A DNA stretch of 64,000 nucleotides. It comes from Geobacter sp. UBA6151. Its GTDB lineage: Bacteria; Desulfobacterota; Desulfuromonadia; Geobacterales; Pseudopelobacteraceae. Positions within the stretch are counted from its first letter, which is position 1, and the number at the start of each line of letters is the position of its first letter. Where the stretch lies: contig DIUT01000063.1 of the NCBI GenBank assembly GCA_002423105.1, forward strand, positions 55,710 to 119,709, read 5' to 3'. The notes under the pieces were generated by a model. It was not told the DNA's origin and did not search any database. It saw only the letters and a program-made list of their open reading frames with translations. A program made the position numbers and the translations under genes. Below are positions 9,389 through 15,922 of the stretch, piece after piece.

Positions 9389-10423
9389 TCAGGGGATGCA
9401 GCGCACAATATGCGGACCGAGAAAATTGGTAAGCATGAGGGGAAGCCGCTGCCAGACCTGAATTGCCAACTGGTATTTAGGATTTTTGGTTGAAATTTCC
9501 GGCAGGCAGCTTCCCTCGCGCAGCAAGTACTGCCAGTAGAGTTGCACCGGTCTGGCGCCCCATTGTTTTTTGAAGCGGTAGGTGCCTTCGTCCGGCGTGG
9601 AGCGGCCGAAGTCAAACTTTACGGCGCCGTTGCTGATGGCAAACCTGATCGCTTCCCAGTAGAGGAGGTTGTTGGGACAGAGCTCTTTGAAATCCCTGAT
9701 CGATGACGCCCAGGGCACTTCCAGGGTTTGCCGGTACCAGGTCAACAATGCCGAGGCAATGGTTCTGCCCTGCAGGGTGACCGAGATGATCCGGGTGCTG
9801 TTGGGAAACTCTTCCAGCACGTTCTGAAAGAAGTTCCGGCCATAGACGGGGGTGCCCAGATCGCGCATGTTTCTGGAAAAGACTTCATAGAAACCATCCA
9901 GAAGTTCCAGTTGGCCGGAAACCGTCCGTAAACCGCTTTTTTCGGCTTTGCGCACCTGGTTGCGCACCTTGGTGTCCAGGCTGTTCCACTGTTCCTGCTC
10001 GGTATTGTGCAGGTCAAGGATCATGGTTACCTTGTGCTGTTTGGTGGCGGAAAGATCATCGCATCTGGACAGATGGCGGAGTTCGACATGGGTGGAACCG
10101 GTTCCTTCCAGCATTCTGCCGGATGTACTCAACAGCTGACGGGCAACGGCCTCCCCGGAACAGAGAAGCCCGCCGTAATTAAAGAAAGGCAGGGAGACCA
10201 GAAAATTACCGAACAACCTGCTTTTCATCTGTACACAGGGCAGAATGCCGCTGATTTCGTTGTGCGCATTTTTTGCCGCCAGATACATGGTCCGGTGACC
10301 GAAGCTCTTTTCAATCACTTTCCGCCAGTTGTACTGGTGATAATTCGTGCTCTGTTCATGGGACTCCACAAAGGCATCCCAGGCAATGCTGTCTTCGTTG
10401 TAAAGCTGAACGGTTGCTTCCAT
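9389..10423 (-). CDS. FemAB-like GNAT-fold protein, XrtA/PEP-CTERM-associated
   Basis: A 344-residue protein with the FemAB/BioF2-like layout: an N-terminal half around WDAFVESHEQSTNYHQYNW and a C-terminal GNAT-like half with PNNLLYWEAIRFAISNGAVKFDFGRSTPDEGTYRFKKQWG split by a short gap. The motif FDFGRS followed by GTYRFKKQWGA is typical of the FemAB proteins found beside exosortase-A EPS genes. Such proteins transfer an acyl or aminoacyl group, but the substrate in these loci is unknown. It is the first gene of the minus-strand operon and sits 67 bp downstream of a TGGCAC-N5-GTG motif that is also found before the EPS core (35244) and glmS. Two further FemAB-like genes lie at 50553 and 51464. 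Confidence 0.82.
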   Translation of the reverse strand: MEATVQLYNEDSIAWDAFVESHEQSTNYHQYNWRKVIEKSFGHRTMYLAAKNAHNEISGILPCVQMKSRLFGNFLVSLPFFNYGGLLCSGEAVARQLLSTSGRMLEGTGSTHVELRHLSRCDDLSATKQHKVTMILDLHNTEQEQWNSLDTKVRNQVRKAEKSGLRTVSGQLELLDGFYEVFSRNMRDLGTPVYGRNFFQNVLEEFPNSTRIISVTLQGRTIASALLTWYRQTLEVPWASSIRDFKELCPNNLLYWEAIRFAISNGAVKFDFGRSTPDEGTYRFKKQWGARPVQLYWQYLLREGSCLPEISTKNPKYQLAIQVWQRLPLMLTNFLGPHIVRCIP

Positions 10424-10488
10424 AGTTTATTGGCCTTCCATGACTAGAAGAAAAAATGCAGGCGCATCGCAGGCCGCAGATTTCTCTT

Positions 10489-10507
10489 AATCACAGAGTG
10501 TGCCATA
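10489..10507 (-). promoter_or_regulatory. TGGCAC-N5-GTG motif before femAB-like operon
   Basis: Read on the minus strand the sequence is ATATGGCACACTCTGTGATT. It is nearly the same as the element at 35241-35260 (ATATGGCACGCTCTGTGGAT) and shares TGGCACA-N4-GTGAT with 27780-27795. TGGCAC fits the -24 box of a sigma-54 promoter, but the -12 box would be GTGAT instead of TTGCW, so the identity as a promoter is uncertain. It lies 67-82 bp before the start codon at 10423. Confidence 0.4.
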
Positions 10508-10628
10508 TTTAAAAGCATAGTTATTACAACATGTTAATTGTTTTTGGCGTTGATTGTTGATGTTATGCAACCTGCAAGCAGGGCGGGCCTGATGGTGGGA
10601 AACCAGTGGTGACGGGTAGTTGGCGGAA

Positions 10629-10654
10629 TGTTAAGAAAGTTAACGTTGTTACTT
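10629..10654 (+). promoter_or_regulatory. TGTTA direct-repeat element, copy 1
   Basis: TGTTAAGA (10629-10636) and TGTTACTT (10647-10654) lie 18 bp apart on the same DNA face. The same layout occurs at 26014-26038 and, on the minus strand, at 27610-27635. It is a candidate binding site for a shared regulator; the regulator is not known. Confidence 0.4.
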
Positions 10655-10700
10655 TTTATCCTGAAAAAAAAGCACAAAAGAACACAAAAAACCAAAAACA

Positions 10701-10738
10701 GACGGCTTCCATATTCGACAGATGACTTCCATATTTCG
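10701..10738 (+). repeat. Tandem CTTCCATATT direct repeat
   Basis: GACGGCTTCCATATTCG (10701-10717) is followed by GATGACTTCCATATTTCG (10721-10738). The copies start exactly 20 bp apart, close to two helix turns, which fits a pair of activator sites upstream of the PilZ gene or of the opposite operon. Confidence 0.4.
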
Positions 10739-10819
10739 TGCCGGAGTAGTAAGCCATGCTAACCAGCTAATATGATTATGAGTCCATAGTGTGGGAAGCG
10801 GCAGGACCGTCGGAATTAG

Positions 10820-10833
10820 CGTCATATATGACG
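10820..10833. promoter_or_regulatory. Perfect 14-bp palindrome CGTCATATATGACG
   Basis: CGTCATATATGACG is fully self-complementary and sits about 180 bp before the PilZ start. It could be an operator for a dimeric regulator. No second copy was noticed in the window. Confidence 0.35.
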
Positions 10834-11010
10834 AAATATTTTACATATTCTCTGTGTACTCAAAGCTGCCGTGTATAGAACCTACCTGAATTTCAGCCTG
10901 TTTTGATTTTGGTTTGATAATTGCTAGCTTCCCATGCCCCCTGACTTTCAATGCAGAGCACGATGAAGGTTTGCCGGTGGAAACCAACTACTCTTTTAGC
11001 CGGAGGAAAC

Positions 11011-11286
11011 ATGGCAGAGAAACGGCAGCATCAAAGAGTAAGGTGTGATTCAAAATGTCTTTTGTACTACGAGCAAACAAAATATTGCGGAGTTATTTCA
11101 AATATTTCCCTATCAGGTGCTGCGGTCAGGCTCTATGGCCTGCAGATCGGTGCGCTGCAAGCTGGAGATACCTGTAGCTTGATATTATGTGCTGATCCGG
11201 AAGTCTGTTTTTGCAAATACACCGGCAGGATTACGCGTAGTAGCTCTGCTGAAATAGGGCTGGAGTTTATTGAATTGCATGCCTGA
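11011..11286 (+). CDS. PilZ domain protein (cyclic-di-GMP receptor-like)
   Basis: A 91-residue single-domain PilZ protein. The two signature elements for cyclic-di-GMP binding are visible: RQHQR (RxxxR) near residue 5 and NISLSGA (N/DxSxxG) near residue 34, followed by a short beta barrel ending in AEIGLEFIEL. The start at 11011 was chosen because GGAGG lies seven bases upstream; the frame is open from 10951. It stands first in a three-gene group with a transglycosylase and a YtxH protein, separated by short gaps. A diguanylate cyclase gene at 33349 in the same window could supply the ligand. It may act on the nearby envelope or polysaccharide functions; the partner is not evident. Confidence 0.85.
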   Translation: MAEKRQHQRVRCDSKCLLYYEQTKYCGVISNISLSGAAVRLYGLQIGALQAGDTCSLILCADPEVCFCKYTGRITRSSSAEIGLEFIELHA

Positions 11287-11313
11287 TATGCAAGGCGTGG
11301 AAAGGAGGTGGCT

Positions 11314-11826
11314 GTGAAAATATGTGTCATGGCATTGGCGGTTTGTGCACTGCCGTCCATCTGCGGATCAGGAGAATACTCCAGAAAAATTACGCCGGAT
11401 GCCATTGTGGAAAACAGGGGAGGGCAGCACTGGGTAAAACAGCGCTCCAAACTGTCCAAAAGAATAGAGTCGTTTGCGGTCAAGTATGGCGCCGATGAGA
11501 TGCTGGCGGCGGAGATGGCTGAATTGCTCTGTGCGCTTGAAAACGGAAAAGTGCTGGCTGCCATTGCGGCAAAGGAGAGCGGGTTTGACGTGCGGGCGCT
11601 GGGACGGGTAGGAGAGGTGGGTGCCTATCAGGTGCTGCCGAAATACTGGGGAGATCCGGGCAACAACTTCAGCTCCCAGACAGAAAAGGCTGACAAAATA
11701 CTGCAAGAACTGCTTGATGCGTCAAACGGCGATTTGGCCGCTGCCCTGGAAAGATATAATGGTACGGGGCTAAAGGCAAAGGCCTACGCATCTTCGGTCT
11801 TGTCGCTTGCAGCCAAAATACAATGA
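11314..11826 (+). CDS. Lytic transglycosylase SLT-domain protein
   Basis: About 170 residues. A hydrophobic N-terminus (ICVMALAVCALPSICG) looks like a signal sequence, so the protein acts in the periplasm. The catalytic domain has IAAKESGFDVRALG with the expected glutamate, then GEVGAYQVLP (the GAxGxxQ motif) and a final RYNG, all hallmarks of soluble lytic transglycosylases that cut the glycan strand of peptidoglycan. The GTG at 11314 was preferred because AAAGGAGG ends five bases before it; the GTG at 11308 overlaps this ribosome site. It is short for the family, keeping only the lysozyme-like core. It may open the cell wall locally for envelope machines. Confidence 0.8.
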   Translation: MKICVMALAVCALPSICGSGEYSRKITPDAIVENRGGQHWVKQRSKLSKRIESFAVKYGADEMLAAEMAELLCALENGKVLAAIAAKESGFDVRALGRVGEVGAYQVLPKYWGDPGNNFSSQTEKADKILQELLDASNGDLAAALERYNGTGLKAKAYASSVLSLAAKIQ

Positions 11827-11875
11827 ATTCTCAGGCTATGGCCTGAACAACCGACATGAATGGAGGGTATGAATC

Positions 11876-12184
11876 ATGACCGAAAAATGTTCGAATCCCA
11901 CATGCAGCATCACGATCTCATTTTTGACGGGAGCCATGCTCGGCGCCGGACTGGTGCTGCTCTATGCGCCCCAATCCGGACGTAAAACCCGCGATGACAT
12001 CGTTGATCTGTCAACGGACGTGCTTGATAAAGTCAAGGAATACGGCAAAGAGGCGCAGGAACAGGTCAAAAGCGCTGTTGCGGAAAGTAAGGAGCTGCTT
12101 GCGGAGAACAAGGCGATTTTGTTGGCTGCAATCGAGGCCAGCAAAAATGCCATAAAGGACGGGAGTTCGGATATCCGCAGTTAA
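11876..12184 (+). CDS. YtxH domain-containing protein
   Basis: A 102-residue protein with one N-terminal membrane segment rich in Gly and Ala (FLTGAMLGAGLVLLYAP), the QSGRKTRDD motif typical of YtxH proteins, and an amphipathic, Ala/Lys/Glu-rich helical tail (about 45-90) likely to form a coiled coil. GGAGG precedes the ATG by about seven bases. YtxH proteins are often linked to envelope stress or general stress, but have no defined biochemical activity. It is probably co-expressed with the two genes before it. Confidence 0.8.
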   Translation: MTEKCSNPTCSITISFLTGAMLGAGLVLLYAPQSGRKTRDDIVDLSTDVLDKVKEYGKEAQEQVKSAVAESKELLAENKAILLAAIEASKNAIKDGSSDIRS

Positions 12185-12210
12185 GGGAGTTGGAATTTGC
12201 CGATGTACCA

Positions 12211-12339
12211 GTTTTACGCTCAGATTTAGGTCGGATTTGTCATCCCTGATTGAGCAAAACCGCAGGCGTAGCTAGAGCTACGCAGAGGATTTTGTGATTG
12301 AAGGGGTGGCAAAGATGGCCTGAAGATGAGATGTAAAAC
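12211..12339. repeat. 129-bp imperfect palindromic element (MITE/REP-like)
   Basis: The element is bounded by GTTTTAC (12211-12217) and its reverse complement GTAAAAC (12333-12339). The two arms pair over almost their whole length at roughly 70 percent by eye, and the centre is GCGTAGCT-AG-AGCTACGC (12264-12281). It fills the gap between the YtxH gene and the ferredoxin gene and contains no convincing open reading frame. It could be a non-autonomous mobile repeat, or act in RNA as a long hairpin at the end of the YtxH transcript. No second copy was noticed in this window. Confidence 0.6.
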
Positions 12340-12388
12340 GGTATATTGGCAAGTTCCGAGTTCCTAATAACGAACAGGGAGAATGACC

Positions 12389-12580
12389 ATGGCCAGAGGG
12401 ATTTGGGTTGACGAGGATGAATGTATCAGTTGCGAGCTTTGCATCAATAATCTGCCAATGGTGTTCCGCTTTGCCGCCAGCGGTAAAGCAGAATGTTACG
12501 ATCCGGACGGAGCACCGGAAGAAGAAATCCAGGCCGATGCAATTGATGCCTGCCCGGTCTCCTGTATCCACTGGAAATAG
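12389..12580 (+). CDS. Small [4Fe-4S] ferredoxin
   Basis: A 63-residue single-cluster ferredoxin. Cluster ligands are Cys12, Cys15 and Cys18 in DECISCELC and Cys55 in CPVSC, the C-terminal Cys-Pro typical of ferredoxins. The protein is acidic. The ATG at 12389 has AGGGAGA six bases upstream; another ATG at 12383 is too close to it. It lies 49 bp before the pyruvate dehydrogenase genes and may be co-transcribed. Its presence may link pyruvate oxidation to a low-potential electron carrier, but a functional link to the dehydrogenase is not shown by the sequence. Confidence 0.85.
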   Translation: MARGIWVDEDECISCELCINNLPMVFRFAASGKAECYDPDGAPEEEIQADAIDACPVSCIHWK

Positions 12581-12629
12581 CAGAAACGCGTACAGTCGGA
12601 TGTTCTGATAGCAGTGGGAGGGGGGGCAG

Positions 12630-13640
12630 ATGGAAATCAAGCTGCAGGCGATTTTGCCGGGGCAGAAACTGATGCATCTGTATCGTCAAATGGTGCTGTC
12701 CCGCGAGTTTGAAGAGGGATGTGCCGAGCAGTACACCAAAGGCCGGATCACCGGTTTTCTGCATCTGTACAGCGGTCAGGAAGCGGTGGCGGTGGGTGCC
12801 ACTGCCGGTCTGCACCATGAGGATTACATTCTCTCGGCCTACCGTGAGCATGCCCAGGCCATTGTACGCGGTTCCGATCCCCGCCGGGTCATGGCAGAGC
12901 TTTTCGGCAAGTCCACCGGGTTGTGTAAAGGCAAGGGTGGCTCCATGCACCTTTTTGACCCCGAACATAATTTCATGGGCGGCTATGCCATTGTGGGCGG
13001 ACAGCTGCCCATTGCCGTGGGACTGGCCTTTTCTTCGGTCTATCGGGGGGAGGACCGGATCACGGCCTGCTTCTTCGGCGATGGCGCCGTCAACCAGGGT
13101 ACCTTCCACGAATCGCTCAACTGGGCGCGGCTGTGGGAATTGCCGGTACTCTTCATTTGTGAGAACAACTTCTACGGCATCGGTACCGAAGTACACCGTT
13201 CGTCGGCGCTGGCCAGTATCCATAAGCGTACGTGCGGGTATGACATCCCTTCGGAAAAGGTGGACGGTATGGACGTGATCGCTGTCTACCGGGCCGTCAG
13301 GCATGCTGCCGAACTGGTGCGTGAACAACGGCGTCCCTACTTTATCGAAGCGGTCACCTACCGTTTTCGCGGACATTCAATGGCGGACCCCGCCAAATAT
13401 CGCAGCGCTGCCGAGCAGAGTATCTGGAAGTCGCGGGACCCGATCCCGGCCTTTGCCAAGCGTCTGCTTGAGGAATCCGTTGCCACGGAGACAGAACTGG
13501 AGGGTATCCGCCGGGAGTGCACGGAACTGGTCAAGGAAGCGGTACAGTTTGCCGAAACCTCTCCCTGGCCGGAGAGCAGTGAGCTGTGGGACGGGGTGTA
13601 CGTACCGGACGATGCGGTCGGGGAGAGTGACCATGTCTGA
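12630..13640 (+). CDS. pdhA: Pyruvate (2-oxo acid) dehydrogenase E1 component, alpha subunit
   Basis: A 336-residue thiamine-diphosphate subunit. The TPP/Mg motif runs from GDGAVNQG to ENNFYGIG, and the phosphorylation-loop region YRFRGHSMADP is conserved. It resembles pyruvate and acetoin dehydrogenase E1 alpha subunits; acetoin as substrate cannot be excluded. With the beta subunit it decarboxylates the 2-oxo acid and passes the acyl group to the lipoyl arm of E2. The ribosome site is a G-rich run (GGAG plus seven G) just before the ATG. The gene overlaps pdhB by eight bases. Confidence 0.88.
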   Translation: MEIKLQAILPGQKLMHLYRQMVLSREFEEGCAEQYTKGRITGFLHLYSGQEAVAVGATAGLHHEDYILSAYREHAQAIVRGSDPRRVMAELFGKSTGLCKGKGGSMHLFDPEHNFMGGYAIVGGQLPIAVGLAFSSVYRGEDRITACFFGDGAVNQGTFHESLNWARLWELPVLFICENNFYGIGTEVHRSSALASIHKRTCGYDIPSEKVDGMDVIAVYRAVRHAAELVREQRRPYFIEAVTYRFRGHSMADPAKYRSAAEQSIWKSRDPIPAFAKRLLEESVATETELEGIRRECTELVKEAVQFAETSPWPESSELWDGVYVPDDAVGESDHV

Positions 13641-14619
13641 CATGACCTACCGCGATGCCATCAATCTGGCCCTCCGCGAGGAGCTGCGCCGTGACCCCAC
13701 CGTCTTCATACTGGGCGAGGATGTGGCGCTCTATGAAGGCTCCTTCAAGGTGACCAGGGGGCTTCTTGCGGAATTCGGCGCCGAACGGGTCCGGGATACC
13801 CCTATTTCCGAGAACACCATCATTGGTGTGGCAATCGGCGCGGCCATGGGCGGGCTGCGTCCGGTGGCCGAACTGATGACCGTCAACTTCGCCCTGCTGG
13901 CCATGGATCAGCTCATCAACCACATGGCCAAGATCCGGTACATGTTTGGCGGCCAGACCATGCTGCCGATGGTGGTGCGCGCCCCCGGCGGCGGTGGAAG
14001 TCAGCTGGCTGCCCAGCACTCCCAGAGCCTTGAAAGCTATTTCATGCATTGTCCCGGCATCCACCTGGCCATGCCCGCCACACCAGCCGATGCAAAAGGA
14101 CTTCTGAAGACCGCAATTCGCAGCAAAAATCCGGTGATGTTTCTCGAACACGAGCTGCTTTACAACAGCACTGGAAGCGTGCCGGACGATCCGGAGTTTC
14201 TGGTGCCGTTTGGCAAAGCCCGCGTTATGCGCGAAGGGAGCGATGTCACCATCGTCGCCTATTCGCGCATGGCGGTTCTGGCGCTGGAAGCGGCGCATGC
14301 GCTGGAACAGGAAGGGGTATCCTGCGAGGTGATCGACCTGCGGACCCTTGCGCCGCTTGATGTTGCCACCATTGTTGCATCGTCGCTGAAAACCGGCAGG
14401 GCGGTGGTGGTGGAGGAATGTTGCGGAGCCGCCGGACTGGGCGGTGATATCGCCTGGCGCATTCATGCCGCCTGTTTCGAGTCGTTGCTGGCTCCGGTCA
14501 AACGGGTGTCCGGCCTTGATCTGCCCATGCCTTATTCCAGCGCACTGGAAAAACTCTGTATCCCGCAGGCCGATACCATCATCATGGCTGTACGGGATGT
14601 TGTGAACGGCAGGACCTGA
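13633..14619 (+). CDS. pdhB: Pyruvate (2-oxo acid) dehydrogenase E1 component, beta subunit
   Basis: A 328-residue E1 beta subunit, starting MSDMTYRDAINLALREEL, with the conserved GEDVALYEGSFKVTRGL, ISENTIIGVAIGAA and RAPGGGG segments and the C-terminal half VVVEECCGAAGLG. The frame is open from 13303, but the true ATG is at 13633, inside the last codons of pdhA, indicating translational coupling. Nine bases separate it from the E2 gene. Together with PdhA it forms the heterotetrameric E1 typical of alpha/beta-type complexes. Confidence 0.9.
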   Translation: MSDMTYRDAINLALREELRRDPTVFILGEDVALYEGSFKVTRGLLAEFGAERVRDTPISENTIIGVAIGAAMGGLRPVAELMTVNFALLAMDQLINHMAKIRYMFGGQTMLPMVVRAPGGGGSQLAAQHSQSLESYFMHCPGIHLAMPATPADAKGLLKTAIRSKNPVMFLEHELLYNSTGSVPDDPEFLVPFGKARVMREGSDVTIVAYSRMAVLALEAAHALEQEGVSCEVIDLRTLAPLDVATIVASSLKTGRAVVVEECCGAAGLGGDIAWRIHAACFESLLAPVKRVSGLDLPMPYSSALEKLCIPQADTIIMAVRDVVNGRT

Positions 14620-14627
14620 GGATTCCC

Positions 14628-15902
14628 ATGACTGAAATCACCATGCCCAAATTGTCGGATACCATGACCGAAGGGGTGCTGGGCACCTGGAAAAAATCGG
14701 TTGGCGACAGCATCAGCAAAGGCGACATTCTGGCTGAAGTGGAAACCGACAAGGCCACCATGGATCTTGAGGCCTTTGTATCAGGAGTGCTGCTTGAGCA
14801 GAAGGTTATGGCCGGACAAACCATTGCCGTCGGCACGGTCATAGGGCTTATCGGCGAAGCTGGTGAGGTGGTGGCTGGTGTCAGCGAAGCGGCGGTACAT
14901 TCTGTTGGCAGCAGCGATCAGTTGGAAACAGCAACCGCAACGCCTGTCGAAGCAGCGCTGCACCAGCAGCCACCCTTGAGCAGAGCTGACGTACAGGCCA
15001 ATGACGATAAAAGTTCACCGGTGGTACGGCGGCGCGCCCGGGAACTGGGGGTTGAGCTTTCCGTTGTTACGGGAAGCGGCCCTGGCGGCAGGGTGCTGCT
15101 GGATGATCTTGAGAGGTTTGCCCGCACTAAGTCGGCACCATCTGAGACTATACCGGCAACAGCGCCGGCATCAGTAGCGGCTGACAATGATGAGCAGACT
15201 CGTTCCGGTCCCGGGGAGCCGGAGCAGATGGACGAGCTACAGCCGTTGACTCAGATGCGCAAGAGCATTATCAGGACCGTCAGCGAATCCCGGCAGACGA
15301 TTCCCCATTTTTCCGTGCTGGTGGATATCAGGATGGACAAGGCTGAAGAGATGCTGCGCCAACTGAAGTCCAGCGGCATCCGGGTCTCTCTGAATGACGT
15401 GGTCATCAAAGCGGTAGCACTGGCGTTATGGAACCATCCGCTGCTCAACTCGTCGCTGATGGCGGAAGCGGTGGTACTGCATCGCGAGATCAACATCGGA
15501 CTGATGGTGGCGGTGCCCGGCGGTTTGCTGACGCCGGTCATCAGGGGATGTCAGGCGCTTTCACTGACCGGGATCGCCCAGTCTAGCCGTCGTCTGATCG
15601 ACAGGGCACGGGATGGCCGGTTACCTGAGCAGGAGATGCGTGAAGCCACTTTCTCCATCTCCAACCTTGGCATGTACGGTGTCACGCATTTTTCAGCGCT
15701 CATCCTGCCCCCACAGGTTGCCATCCTTGCCGTGGGGGCGGTAAAAGATGCCGTGGCCATGAAAAAAGGCCGGCCGACCGTTGAACGGGTCATGAAAGTA
15801 ACCCTGTCAGCCGACCATCGTGTTCTGGATGGAGCGTATGTGGCTGAATTTCTGAAAGAGCTGAGGCAGATACTTGAATGTCCGATCAGGCTGACCCTGT
15901 GA
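14628..15902 (+). CDS. pdhC: Dihydrolipoamide acetyltransferase (E2) of pyruvate dehydrogenase complex
   Basis: A 424-residue E2. Residues 1-76 are a single lipoyl domain with the modified lysine in ETDKATMDLE (Lys42). After a Pro/Ala/Gln-rich linker comes a peripheral subunit-binding domain (about 125-160, VRRRARELGVELSVVTGSG) and after a second linker the catalytic domain (about 195-424) with active-site His397 and Asp401 in ADHRVLDG. It carries acetyl groups from E1 to CoA. No E3 (lipoamide dehydrogenase) or lipoylation enzyme is encoded next to it, so E3 must come from elsewhere. It converges with tamB, with only 20 bp between the stops. Confidence 0.92.
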   Translation: MTEITMPKLSDTMTEGVLGTWKKSVGDSISKGDILAEVETDKATMDLEAFVSGVLLEQKVMAGQTIAVGTVIGLIGEAGEVVAGVSEAAVHSVGSSDQLETATATPVEAALHQQPPLSRADVQANDDKSSPVVRRRARELGVELSVVTGSGPGGRVLLDDLERFARTKSAPSETIPATAPASVAADNDEQTRSGPGEPEQMDELQPLTQMRKSIIRTVSESRQTIPHFSVLVDIRMDKAEEMLRQLKSSGIRVSLNDVVIKAVALALWNHPLLNSSLMAEAVVLHREINIGLMVAVPGGLLTPVIRGCQALSLTGIAQSSRRLIDRARDGRLPEQEMREATFSISNLGMYGVTHFSALILPPQVAILAVGAVKDAVAMKKGRPTVERVMKVTLSADHRVLDGAYVAEFLKELRQILECPIRLTL

Positions 15903-15922
15903 GTCCTGAGTTTGTGCTTCAG

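Larger units (their letters stand above)
10424..11010. other. Divergent intergenic regulatory region (587 bp)
   Basis: This gap separates the minus-strand polysaccharide operon from the plus-strand PilZ gene. I found no convincing gene in it. It is AT-rich and holds several motif-like elements: the TGGCAC-N5-GTG element facing the minus operon (10489-10507), a TGTTA-type direct repeat (10629-10654), an A-rich tract (10661-10700), a tandem CTTCCATATT repeat (10701-10738) and a perfect 14-bp palindrome (10820-10833). It probably carries the promoters of both directions. Confidence 0.6.

Noticed and set aside
12444..14466. Two long antisense frames (310 and 311 codons) opposite the ferredoxin and pdhA/pdhB genes
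   Set aside because: The opposite strand encodes textbook E1 subunits with all motifs; the antisense frames look random and are common in such GC composition.
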